The notes beneath the pieces were generated by a model. The model searched no databases. It worked only from the letters and a program-made list of their open reading frames with translations, and was not told where the DNA came from. A DNA stretch of 32,400 bases from Oscillospiraceae bacterium (lineage in GTDB: Bacteria; Bacillota; Clostridia; Oscillospirales; Ruminococcaceae): positions 1 to 32,400 of the forward strand of contig WRJM01000008.1 in the NCBI GenBank assembly GCA_009782265.1, written 5' to 3'. Numbering within the stretch: position 1 is the first letter of the stretch; each line of letters starts with the position of its first letter. Of this stretch, positions 15,282 through 22,639 are shown in pieces. The translations under genes were made by a program, and so were the position numbers.

Positions 15282-15347
15282 TTTATGCAGGGGACGATGG
15301 GAATCGTCCCGCAAATAGGGCGGAAATGGATTCCGCCCCTGCATAAA
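15282..15347. repeat. palindromic element, GTAGGGG-like variant
   Basis: Ends are TTTATGCAGGGG and CCCCTGCATAAA. The left inner hairpin pairs GGGACGAT with ATCGTCCC, and the right one pairs GGCGGAA with TTCCGCC. It has the same two-hairpin plan as the GTAGGGG elements, with GCAGGGG ends. It lies directly after the stop codon of the preceding gene. Confidence 0.75.
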
Positions 15348-15377
15348 TCATAATCATTTAAGAAAGGAACACGGATT

Positions 15378-16091
15378 ATGGACATAGATACCATAAAACA
15401 AAAGGCAAAAACCTTCACTGTTTCGCGGGCAAATTTATTAATCGTTGTTGTAATGACTGCGGTAAACATTGTTTTAGTTGCGGTTGAGGCAGACTTTTCT
15501 TTCTTGTTTTCCGCGTCTATGCCTTTGGTGATTTACGGGTTTTTTATCGGGCTTGACTTTGCCGTTGCCGGTATGCTTTTAGCGCTTGTTGCGGTAGGCT
15601 TATACGCTCTTTTCTGGGCTCTCGCGAAAAATATGCGCGGGTTCATTGTCGCCGCTTTAATTCTTTTCAGTATTGATACATTGGTGTTTGTGTATCTGCT
15701 TATCCGGTTGACCGCGTTTGAAGCGTCTTTTATCATCAACATTGCTTTCCACGGCTGGATTTTGTTCTACCTGATTAACGGCACAGCTGCGTGGGCGGCT
15801 TTGCGGAACGTCCGTCCCGATGTCATGCAGCAGGTTTTTGCTGAAATCGCTGCGGAAAAAGGAAACAAGAAAAAACCTGCCAATCAACAGTTTCAGCAAC
15901 AACCGTGGCAGAATAATCTGCCGCAGAATCAACAGCACCAGCAATGGCAGCAGCAGCAAATGCAGCAAATGAATCAGCAACAAATACAGCAACAGCAACA
16001 ATGGCAAAACCAGCAGCAAACGCAACAACAGCTTCAACAACAGCAATTTCCTCAACAAACACCGCCGCCGCAATTCCCGCCTAATCAATAG
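15378..16091 (+). CDS. multi-pass membrane protein with poly-Gln C-terminal tail
   Basis: Family not recognised; 237 residues. The N-terminal 150 residues hold four to five hydrophobic segments (for example ANLLIVVVMTAVNIVLVAVE, LDFAVAGMLLALVAVGLYAL, FIVAALILFSIDTLVFVYLL, FIINIAFHGWILFYLINGTA). From about 165 the protein is almost pure Gln with Asn, Pro and Trp (QQWQQQQMQQMNQQQIQQQ), encoded by mixed CAA and CAG codons, and ends QTPPPQFPPNQ. Such a tail is unusual in bacteria. The codon mix argues against recent simple-repeat slippage alone. AAAGGA lies 9 nt before the ATG. It follows the 14627 gene across a 66-bp palindromic element; shared low-complexity tails suggest the two products may work together, which is inference. 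Confidence 0.78.
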   Translation: MDIDTIKQKAKTFTVSRANLLIVVVMTAVNIVLVAVEADFSFLFSASMPLVIYGFFIGLDFAVAGMLLALVAVGLYALFWALAKNMRGFIVAALILFSIDTLVFVYLLIRLTAFEASFIINIAFHGWILFYLINGTAAWAALRNVRPDVMQQVFAEIAAEKGNKKKPANQQFQQQPWQNNLPQNQQHQQWQQQQMQQMNQQQIQQQQQWQNQQQTQQQLQQQQFPQQTPPPQFPPNQ

Positions 16092-16113
16092 AATATTTCG
16101 TAAATAACATTTC

Positions 16114-16200
16114 GTAGGGGCGCACAGTGTGCGCCCGCAATTTTCACAGGAATATAATTTCAAACGGGCGAGCATGCGCACTGCGCCGTTGCGCCCCTAC
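16114..16200. repeat. GTAGGGG-family element, 87 bp, two hairpins
   Basis: Ends are GTAGGGGCGCA and TGCGCCCCTAC (imperfect inner ends). The left hairpin pairs GGGCGCAC with GTGCGCCC; the right half is imperfect (GGGCGAGCATGCGCACTGCGCC). It lies between the poly-Gln protein and the acetylesterase gene. Confidence 0.75.
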
Positions 16201-16223
16201 AGTACATTAAAACGAGGTTAAAT

Positions 16224-17879
16224 ATGAAATTAAAATTATCGGCTTTATTTTCGGATAACATGGTGCTTCAGAGAAACGCGGAAATTAATATAACCGGCTC
16301 TGCCGAAGCAGGCGAAGCTGTAGAAATAAACTTCTCCGGCAAAGCATTTTCGGCAAAAGCCGGCAGTGACGGCGGATTTTCCTGCCCAATCGGCAGTTAT
16401 GCCGAAAACTGCGAACCGCAGGAACTGAAAATTATCTGTAAAAACGAAGAAGTTGTGATTAAAAATATACTTATCGGCGATGTTTGGCTTTGCTCCGGTC
16501 AGTCGAACATGGAGCTTTGGATAGGTCGTGTCGCGCATTATTACCCCGAAGAAATGAACGTAACCAACCCCCTTATCAGACATTTTAAAATCCCGCAAAC
16601 CTATAATTTTACCGCGCCCCAAACCGAAATAGGTTTACAGGAAGGAATGGGCGTTTGGGAAACCTATTCCCCCGAAACCGCGCCGGATATCACAGCGGTT
16701 GGGTACTTTTTTGCGAAAAAGCTTGCGGAACGCTATCATATTCCAATCGGCATTTTTGCCGGTGCAGTGGGCGGAACGCCGATTACGGCATGGATGAACC
16801 GCGATATGCTCAAAGACTTTCCGGAAATCCTTGCCGAAGCCGCTCAATGCGCCGCTCCCGATTTCCCGCAGTTCATGGAAAAAACCGCAAAAGAGCATGA
16901 AATCTATACGCAGGATTATCACAAACGGCTCGGTGAAAGCGATTTGGGCTTTAAATATAATTACAAAAACGCGGATTTTGATGATTCCGACTGGGAAGAA
17001 GTGCATATCTGTAAACCGGTTAAACAAACGGCAACCGGCGTCTACTGGTACCGCAAAACCGTTGACATTCCTGCGGACATGCGGGGAAAACAGGCTTGTA
17101 TTTTCCTTGGTACAGCCGTTGACATGGACGAGGTTTTTATTAATTGCGCCGGAATGTCCGATGCGGAAAAAATCGGCGTGACCTATTACCGCTATCCCCC
17201 GCGCATGTATAGCTTTACCGTTCCCGATGAAAGTAAAATGACTGTTATAATCAGGCTTTTGGTTTTCGGGAACAACGGCGGTTTTACAGCGGGGAAGAAT
17301 TATTTTATTTCAACCGGAAACAAATTCATAGATATGGGCGGAAACTGGAAGCGCAAATGCGGTACAGAATTCGAGAACCCGAAGCCGCAAACCTTTTTCA
17401 GTTATAAACCGACCGGGCTTTTCAACGGTATGATTTCACCGCTGACGAAAACAGCAATCAAAGGCGTAATATGGTATCAGGGTGAATCCGATACCGGGAG
17501 TTATAAAGATTACGGCGAAAAGATGAAAACGCTCATCAACGGTTGGCGTGCATGTTGGAAACAGGAATTTCTCCCGTTCTTGATGACGCAGATTGCTTAT
17601 TATGACGATGCCGGAAACTGCGGCAAAGACCACATTGAAAACTGCGATAAACTCCGCGACGAGCAGAAGAAAGCACTTGCCTTGCCGCTTACGGGGCTTG
17701 CCGCCGCGCATGATTTAGGCGAAAATAATGACCTGCACCCCCAAAATAAACGGGATGCAGGCGAAAGGTTGGCAAGGATTGCTATGCGGGTTGCTTACGG
17801 GGATAATTTGCCGCACGGCGGGGAGTTGCCGCACGGCGGGGAGTTACCGCCGAATTTATTTGAAATGTGTAATTGCTAA
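16224..17879 (+). CDS. sialate O-acetylesterase-like SGNH esterase
   Basis: Predicted carbohydrate acetylesterase of the SASA family, 551 residues, without a signal peptide and therefore probably cytoplasmic. It has an N-terminal beta domain (LSALFSDNMVLQRNAEINIT), the nucleophile block GDVWLCSGQSNMELW (catalytic Ser about S94), a beta-sandwich insert (about 250-350), a second block GVIWYQGESDTG, and the terminal AHDLGENNDLHPQNKRDAG with the Asp-x-x-His pair. GAGG lies 6 nt before the ATG. The C-terminus contains two copies of an 18-bp tandem repeat encoding LPHGGE, apparently inserted into a LPPNLFEM-like ending. The longer C-terminal domain of some family members is absent. The substrate may be sialic acid or plant acetyl-xylan side groups; the sequence does not decide. 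Confidence 0.87.
   Translation: MKLKLSALFSDNMVLQRNAEINITGSAEAGEAVEINFSGKAFSAKAGSDGGFSCPIGSYAENCEPQELKIICKNEEVVIKNILIGDVWLCSGQSNMELWIGRVAHYYPEEMNVTNPLIRHFKIPQTYNFTAPQTEIGLQEGMGVWETYSPETAPDITAVGYFFAKKLAERYHIPIGIFAGAVGGTPITAWMNRDMLKDFPEILAEAAQCAAPDFPQFMEKTAKEHEIYTQDYHKRLGESDLGFKYNYKNADFDDSDWEEVHICKPVKQTATGVYWYRKTVDIPADMRGKQACIFLGTAVDMDEVFINCAGMSDAEKIGVTYYRYPPRMYSFTVPDESKMTVIIRLLVFGNNGGFTAGKNYFISTGNKFIDMGGNWKRKCGTEFENPKPQTFFSYKPTGLFNGMISPLTKTAIKGVIWYQGESDTGSYKDYGEKMKTLINGWRACWKQEFLPFLMTQIAYYDDAGNCGKDHIENCDKLRDEQKKALALPLTGLAAAHDLGENNDLHPQNKRDAGERLARIAMRVAYGDNLPHGGELPHGGELPPNLFEMCNC
17808..17843 (+). repeat. 18-bp tandem repeat, two copies, in coding sequence
   Basis: TTGCCGCACGGCGGGGAG twice without mismatch, then a degenerate third start (TTACCGCCG). 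It encodes LPHGGE twice near the esterase C-terminus and is in frame. Confidence 0.9.
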
Positions 17880-17899
17880 AAATTTTTATAAATAATATT

Positions 17900-17955
17900 G
17901 TAGGGGCGCACATTGTGCGTCCGCAAAAATTCGGGCGAACAATGTTCGCCCCTAC
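17900..17955. repeat. GTAGGGG-family element, 56 bp, two hairpins
   Basis: Ends are GTAGGGGCG and CGCCCCTAC. The left hairpin is GCGCAC, ATT, GTGCGT; the right is GGGCGAAC, AAT, GTTCGCCC. Read on the minus strand, its terminal GTAG supplies the TAG stop codon of the vanY-like gene. Confidence 0.85.
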
Positions 17956-18920
17956 GTTTGTATCATAAATTCTTCAAGACACAGCCCCGATTCATACACT
18001 TCCTTTGCTCTTTTAACGCCGATAAAGCGGAAATGCCACGGTTCGTAAATAATACCTGTAACAGGCGTTTTATCATCGGGATAACGCAGTATGAAGCCGT
18101 ATTTCCAAGAATTACCGACAAGCCAGTTAAACTCAGCGGTTTTATCAAAGTCATTGGTCAAACTCGTATGGTGCATATACCAATCCTCGCTCAAAATATC
18201 AAGAGCAAGCCCCGCGTTATGCTCGCTTGTCCCCGGGAGCGCGATTTCCTGCTTGGTTAAATTATACGCCTGTTCCTTTGTGTGTCCTTTATCTATAAAT
18301 TCCTGCATTAAAGCGTCAAAGTTCTGCTGTTGAAGCAATTCTGTCCGGTAACCGGATATAACCATCAGGTTTATACCGGCTTTTTTTGCGTCCTCCAGCA
18401 TTTGAATCGCATAATCGGCGCAGCGGCTGTCTGCCCTGTATTGTTTATAAACATAGCGCAGATTCGGATTATAACCGGCGGGGAGCGGATTTGCTTCATT
18501 GATTAAATAAAACGCCCACGCATTGTCATATGTTGAAACACTGTCGCCGAACCCCGGAAGCGCAAACCCCGGAGCGGTGGTATGCGGGGGTGTGGTGGTC
18601 GTTGGGATCGGCGGAGTAGTCGTTGTGGTTACGGTCGGCGGCGGGGTTGTTTCGGCAGTGGGCACAGGGGCGTTGGTTTGGTTTTCCGGCGTTGTTACAG
18701 GCGGTGTTGTTGCCGGCGGTGTGGTTATAGGTGGCGTTGTCGCGGGTGCGTTCAGCCGCACACCGTCCGGATTAGCTGTTTTGCCGGTTTTTTTGCTGTC
18801 AGTGCCGAGATTCCATTGCAGACTTTGGAACGCTCCGCTGCTGCTCGTGAAAAAAGCAAACAGTGAACCGAAAAATAATACAAAAATCGCAAAAAGCGCG
18901 ACAAGAAACCGCCGTTCCAT
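17952..18920 (-). CDS. VanY-like D-Ala-D-Ala carboxypeptidase (M15B)
   Basis: Predicted zinc peptidase trimming the terminal D-alanine of peptidoglycan stem peptides outside the membrane; 322 residues. It has an N-terminal signal or anchor (FLVALFAIFVLFFGSLFAFF), a Thr/Pro-rich linker at about 58-116 (TTPPITTPPATTPPVTT...), and an M15B domain at about 135-310. Motifs: YRTELLQQQNF, S232-E233-H234 to D241 (SEHNAGLALD; zinc ligands H234 and D241), E293 and H296 (YEPWHFRFIG). All key residues are present. GAGGG lies 6 nt before the ATG, with a consensus promoter upstream. The last codon, ACG, is followed by a TAG stop that lies inside a GTAGGGG repeat, so the C-terminus has been set by the element. 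There are no vancomycin-resistance genes nearby, so a housekeeping wall role is likely. Confidence 0.9.
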   Translation of the reverse strand: MERRFLVALFAIFVLFFGSLFAFFTSSSGAFQSLQWNLGTDSKKTGKTANPDGVRLNAPATTPPITTPPATTPPVTTPENQTNAPVPTAETTPPPTVTTTTTPPIPTTTTPPHTTAPGFALPGFGDSVSTYDNAWAFYLINEANPLPAGYNPNLRYVYKQYRADSRCADYAIQMLEDAKKAGINLMVISGYRTELLQQQNFDALMQEFIDKGHTKEQAYNLTKQEIALPGTSEHNAGLALDILSEDWYMHHTSLTNDFDKTAEFNWLVGNSWKYGFILRYPDDKTPVTGIIYEPWHFRFIGVKRAKEVYESGLCLEEFMIQT

Positions 18921-18956
18921 TCAAATCCCTCATAAATCCGTAATTTTTCTGTTTTT

Positions 18957-18985
18957 ATTATATAGCAAAATGAAACGCATGTCAA
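18957..18985 (-). promoter_or_regulatory. consensus sigma-A promoter of the vanY-like gene
   Basis: Minus strand: TTGACA, 17 bp, TATAAT, both exact. The -35 is directly adjacent to the GTAGGGG palindrome at 18986. Confidence 0.88.
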
Positions 18986-19010
18986 GTAGGGGCGGAGCTT
19001 CTGCCCCCTC
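18986..19010. repeat. short GTAGGGG-family palindrome
   Basis: GTAGGGGCGGAGCTTCTGCC followed by CCCTC. GGGGCGGAG pairs imperfectly with CTTCTGCCCC. It sits between the divergent vanY-like and asd promoters. Confidence 0.6.
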
Positions 19011-19027
19011 AAAAGGCGTTGCGGTAG

Positions 19028-19056
19028 TTGACAAATTTTTAAATTTGTGGTACATT
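19028..19056 (+). promoter_or_regulatory. promoter of the asd-dap operon with internal inverted repeat
   Basis: TTGACA, 17 bp, TACATT. ACAAATTT, TT, AAATTTGT (19031-19048) overlaps the -35 and fills most of the spacer, and could be an operator. The leader is about 75 nt and too short for a lysine riboswitch. Confidence 0.65.
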
Positions 19057-19137
19057 TAATAATGGATAATTATAAAATAGTTTATGGGAGCTTCCAAAAA
19101 CCCCTTATATAGAACAAAGAAAGAGAGAAATTAAAAA

Positions 19138-20217
19138 ATGAAAAAAATTAATGCAGGCATTATCGGCGCGACGGGTATGGTCGGTCAGCGGTTCGCGCTT
19201 TTGCTTGAAAATCACCCGTGGTTTGAGGTAACTGCGCTTGCGGCGTCGCCGCGTTCGGCGGGCAGAGCCTACGGCGAGGTGGTTAAAGACCGCTGGATGA
19301 TGGAACGCCCTGTTCCGGAAAGCATGAAAGATATGATAATCCTTGACGCTTCAGATATAGAAGCGGTTGTTTCAACGGTTGATTTTGTCTTTTGCGCAGT
19401 GGATATGAAAAAAGAGGAAATATCAGCACTTGAGGAAGCATACGCGAAAGCGGAATGTCCGGTTATTTCCAATAACTCAGCGAACCGTATGGTGTCGGAC
19501 GTACCGATGATTATCCCCGAAGTAAACCCTGAGCATGCGGAAATTATACAATCGCAAAGGGCAAGGCTCGGTACAAAAAGGGGATTCATCGCCGTCAAGT
19601 CCAACTGCTCCATTCAAAGCTACGTTCCCGCCCTGCACCCGCTGATGAAGTACGGGTTAAAGGACGTACTTGTCTGCACGTATCAGGCGGTTTCCGGTGC
19701 GGGCAAAACGCTGGAAAAATGGAAGGAAATGCAGGACAATGTAATTCCTTTTATCGGCGGCGAGGAAGAGAAATCCGAGAAAGAACCCTTGAAGGTTTGG
19801 GGCAAAATAGACAAGGGAAGGATTCTTAACGCAAGCGCGCCGAATATTACAAGCCAGTGCATCCGCGTTCCCGTGTCCGACGGGCATTTGGCGGCGGTTT
19901 TCGTAAGATTCGGCGGAAACAAGCCTTCAAAAGAGCAGATTATAGACGAATGGAGCAATTTTAAAAGCATACCGCAGGAATTAAAGCTTCCGAGCGCGCC
20001 GCAAACGCCGCTTAAATACTTTACAGAAGATAATTTTCCGCAGACAAAGCTGCACCGCGGTCTTGAAAACGGCATGGGCTTTTCAATGGGGCGGCTTCGT
20101 GAAGACGAGCAGTATGACTATAAGTTTATCGGGCTTTCGCACAATACGCTGAGAGGCGCGGCGGGCGGCGCATTGCTGACGGCGGAATTGCTGAAAGCTA
20201 AAGGATATTTTGACTGA
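19138..20217 (+). CDS. asd: aspartate-semialdehyde dehydrogenase
   Basis: Reduces aspartyl-4-phosphate to aspartate-4-semialdehyde with NADPH, the branch precursor of lysine/DAP, methionine and threonine. The 359-residue protein begins with the nucleotide-binding IIGATGMVGQRFALLL. It has NNSANRM, the catalytic C157 in VKSNCSIQ, QAVSGAGK and H250 in VPVSDGHLAAV, and it ends SHNTLRGAAGGALLTAELL. Length and motifs place it in the longer, archaeal/fungal-like group, which also occurs in many Clostridia. The Shine-Dalgarno is weak (AGAGAG). It is the first gene of an operon: dapA begins 17 bp after its stop. Confidence 0.95.
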   Translation: MKKINAGIIGATGMVGQRFALLLENHPWFEVTALAASPRSAGRAYGEVVKDRWMMERPVPESMKDMIILDASDIEAVVSTVDFVFCAVDMKKEEISALEEAYAKAECPVISNNSANRMVSDVPMIIPEVNPEHAEIIQSQRARLGTKRGFIAVKSNCSIQSYVPALHPLMKYGLKDVLVCTYQAVSGAGKTLEKWKEMQDNVIPFIGGEEEKSEKEPLKVWGKIDKGRILNASAPNITSQCIRVPVSDGHLAAVFVRFGGNKPSKEQIIDEWSNFKSIPQELKLPSAPQTPLKYFTEDNFPQTKLHRGLENGMGFSMGRLREDEQYDYKFIGLSHNTLRGAAGGALLTAELLKAKGYFD

Positions 20218-20234
20218 TTAAAGGAGAAACACCT

Positions 20235-21122
20235 ATGCCAAACCCAATCTACACCGGCTCGGGGGTTGCAATCATCACCCCCATGAACGCCGACGGAAGT
20301 ATAAATTACCCGCTTTTTGAAACCTTAATCGAACGCCAAATCAAAGGCGGAACAAACGCCTTAATTGTCTGCGGTACAACAGGAGAGGCAAGCACCATGA
20401 CCGACGAAGAGCATATTGAGGTCATTCGCTTCGCCGCGGAAAAAACCGCGAAAAGAATACCCGTAATTGCGGGAACGGGCAGTAACGACACGGCATATTC
20501 AACAGAATTATCGATTGAAGCCGAAAAAGCCGGCGCGGACGCGCTTCTGTTAGTTTCGCCTTATTACAATAAAACCTCTCAGAAAGGGCTTGTGAAGCAT
20601 TTCGGCGCGGTTGCCGACAGGGTGAAAATCCCGATTATGCTGTACAACATACCGTCAAGAACCAATGTAAACATAGAGCTTAACACGTTTAAAGAGCTTG
20701 CCGAACACCCGAATATCAAAGCTGTGAAAGAATCAGGGCAGAATGTGGCTTATTTTTCCGAGCTGATTAACGAAAGCGGTTTGGATATTTACAGCGGCGA
20801 TGATTTTATGAATGTTTCGGTAATGGCTCTCGGTGCAAAAGGCACAATTTCGGTTATGGCAAACGTAATACCCGAAATAACGAGCAGAATCATTGCGCTT
20901 TGCCTTGAGGATAAGTTTACAGAAGCGGGGCGAAACCAGCAAAAGTATGCAAGATTCATGGGAACAAAGGGCTTATTTATTGATGTGAACCCAATCCCCG
21001 TTAAAGCGGCAATGAAGCTAATCGGCATAGACGCGGGAAGCTGCCGTCTGCATCTTTGCGACATGGAAGAAGCAAAAATTGAGAAACTGCGCGCTGAAAT
21101 GGTCAAAGTTGGCTTGCTTTAG
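20235..21122 (+). CDS. dapA: 4-hydroxy-tetrahydrodipicolinate synthase
   Basis: Condenses pyruvate with aspartate semialdehyde, the first committed step to DAP and lysine. The 295-residue TIM barrel has T48-T49 (CGTTGEAST), Y137 (MLYNIPSRTN) with R142, and the Schiff-base lysine K165 (IKAVKESG). AAGGAG lies 8 nt before the ATG. It sits between asd and dapB, three successive pathway steps in order. No feedback-site call is made from sequence. Confidence 0.96.
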   Translation: MPNPIYTGSGVAIITPMNADGSINYPLFETLIERQIKGGTNALIVCGTTGEASTMTDEEHIEVIRFAAEKTAKRIPVIAGTGSNDTAYSTELSIEAEKAGADALLLVSPYYNKTSQKGLVKHFGAVADRVKIPIMLYNIPSRTNVNIELNTFKELAEHPNIKAVKESGQNVAYFSELINESGLDIYSGDDFMNVSVMALGAKGTISVMANVIPEITSRIIALCLEDKFTEAGRNQQKYARFMGTKGLFIDVNPIPVKAAMKLIGIDAGSCRLHLCDMEEAKIEKLRAEMVKVGLL

Positions 21123-21132
21123 GTTCAAAAAT

Positions 21133-21158
21133 GTAGGGGCGCACATTGTGCGCTCGTT
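21133..21158. repeat. half GTAGGGG element between dapA and dapB
   Basis: GTAGGGGCGCACATTGTGCG then CTCGTT: the left hairpin of the family (GCGCAC, ATT, GTGCGC) without the right half. It occupies most of the 58-bp dapA-dapB gap inside the operon and ends 8 nt before the dapB Shine-Dalgarno region. Confidence 0.75.
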
Positions 21159-21180
21159 AAGAAGAAGGAAAACCAAAAAA

Positions 21181-21939
21181 ATGACAAACATAGCATTATC
21201 CGGCGCGTGCGGCAGAATGGGCAGAGTTATAGCCGGCTTAACTGAGGAATATCCCGACTGCCGTATATCGGCGGGAATTGACGTTTCGGGCGAGAAATAC
21301 GCGGACTTTGACATCGTCCGCAAATTCTTTGATTTGGAAGAAAACCCTAATGTCGTATTGGATTTTTCAAACCCGTCCGCGCTCCCCGATATGCTTAATT
21401 TCTGCAAAATGCGCGGCGTGCCGCTTGTGATTGCCACCACAGGCTATAATCCTGACGAAACCGCTAAAATCAAAGCCGCTTCCGAGCAGATTCCGGTATT
21501 CTTTACAGGGAATATGTCGCTCGGGATTAATCTGCTTGCCGATTTAGGCAGGCGGGCGGCGAAGGTTTTGGGTTCGCGCTTCGACGTTGAAATTATAGAA
21601 AAGCACCATAACAAAAAGCTTGACGCGCCGTCCGGCACTGCGATTATGCTTGCCGACGCAGTTAATGAAGAACATGATAACAAGCTTAAATACACCTACG
21701 ACCGCCACAGCGTCCGGAAGCCCCGCGAAAAGGACGAGCTGGGGATTCACTCCGTACGCGGCGGAACGATTGTAGGCGAGCATGAAATTCTTTTTGCGGG
21801 ACACCATGAAACGATTTCCTTGAGCCATTCCGCACTGTCAAGAGAAGTTTTCGCCGCGGGCGCAATTAATGCCGCAATTTTCTTAGCAGGGCAGAAAAAA
21901 GGATTGTATGACATGGGGGATTTATTAAAGAACATTTAA
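21181..21939 (+). CDS. dapB: 4-hydroxy-tetrahydrodipicolinate reductase
   Basis: Reduces the DapA product with NAD(P)H on the way to DAP. The 252 residues begin with the nucleotide-binding SGACGRMGRVIAG. Active-site blocks are IATTGYNPDE, FFTGNMSLGINLLADL and the signature EIIEKHHNKKLDAPSGTA, then RGGTIVGEHEILFAGHHE. The start chosen is the ATG at 21181, after AAGAAGGA. A longer frame from 21079 would run through the dapA end and the repeat and is rejected. The length is close to the usual 250 or so. Confidence 0.95.
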   Translation: MTNIALSGACGRMGRVIAGLTEEYPDCRISAGIDVSGEKYADFDIVRKFFDLEENPNVVLDFSNPSALPDMLNFCKMRGVPLVIATTGYNPDETAKIKAASEQIPVFFTGNMSLGINLLADLGRRAAKVLGSRFDVEIIEKHHNKKLDAPSGTAIMLADAVNEEHDNKLKYTYDRHSVRKPREKDELGIHSVRGGTIVGEHEILFAGHHETISLSHSALSREVFAAGAINAAIFLAGQKKGLYDMGDLLKNI

Positions 21940-21955
21940 AATGGAGGGGTCTATT

Positions 21956-22594
21956 ATGAAAGATTATAAATATTTTTGGCGAGTTTATTGGTTAATAAGA
22001 ATTATAGCAAGCATTTTTTTAGGTATTGTTATAGGAGGGGGTACGTTATTTATAACGACGTTTATACTTGACAATCTCGAAATTGAATATAGTATAGCAC
22101 GGATTATTTTATCTCAATTTTTATTATTCGCCTTAATAACTTTTTTTATTTCTACGTGCATTGAGGGAAAAGAAGAAAAGCAGATATTATTAAGAATACG
22201 TCAAGACTCTTGTAAACATAAATATGATGACGGGGATTGCAAATGCAAACTCTGCGGCAGAGCTGATTATGAAAACGGCGAATGGGACGGTTGTAAATGT
22301 TTACGTTGCGGAAAAGAACACCATGATTTCTTAAAGGATTATAAATTTAGTCACGAAAAAAACAAAGAAATATATGGATATAAATGGAATGAGCATTATC
22401 TTAGAACTTGTATGCGTTGTCGTGCCATAGAGGTTTCATATTCAATAACATCTTACAGCGGCGGTGATTATGACAGGGATTGTACTTGCGGTGCTCATTG
22501 TGAATGTAATAGTCGAACAACAGCTGGAACAAGCGATGAAGCATCAACAACAGAATATAAAAAAATATATTACCCCCAAAAGATAAACGAATAA
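21956..22594 (+). CDS. Cys-rich two-TM protein of unknown function
   Basis: Family not recognised; 212 residues from the ATG that follows GGAGGGG by 6 nt. Residues 1-75 hold two membrane segments (YWLIRIIASIFLGIVIGGG; IILSQFLLFALITFFISTC). The soluble C-terminal part is rich in Cys pairs (CKCKLCG, CKCLRCG, CMRC, CTCGAHCEC), suggesting zinc-ribbon-like metal binding on the cytoplasmic side. It is clearly more AT-rich than the neighbouring dap genes and has more Lys and Ile. Its position in the middle of a lysine operon (16 bp after dapB) with a strong Shine-Dalgarno suggests an acquired gene that rides on dap transcription. No link to lysine synthesis is visible. Confidence 0.7.
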   Translation: MKDYKYFWRVYWLIRIIASIFLGIVIGGGTLFITTFILDNLEIEYSIARIILSQFLLFALITFFISTCIEGKEEKQILLRIRQDSCKHKYDDGDCKCKLCGRADYENGEWDGCKCLRCGKEHHDFLKDYKFSHEKNKEIYGYKWNEHYLRTCMRCRAIEVSYSITSYSGGDYDRDCTCGAHCECNSRTTAGTSDEASTTEYKKIYYPQKINE

Positions 22595-22639
22595 AAATTC
22601 GCATAAGAATAAAACATTAAAAGAAAGGTAAAACAAACT

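Noticed and set aside
15657-16181. Leu-rich open frame opposite the poly-Gln tail
   Set aside because: It is the antisense reading of CAA/CAG codons (giving Leu), has no ribosome site, and overlaps a better supported gene.
17952-18920. Vancomycin-resistance cluster
   Set aside because: Only a VanY-like peptidase is present; there are no vanH, vanA, vanX or VanS/VanR genes around it.
18523-19059. Gly/Val-rich open frame on the plus strand
   Set aside because: It is the antisense of the Thr/Pro linker of the vanY-like protein and runs over its promoter.
19063-19137. Lysine riboswitch or T-box before asd
   Set aside because: The leader is about 75 nt with no conserved core or T-box sequence.
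21079-21180. Longer dapB start
   Set aside because: It would overlap the dapA end and translate the repeat; the ATG at 21181 gives the normal N-terminus and has a Shine-Dalgarno.
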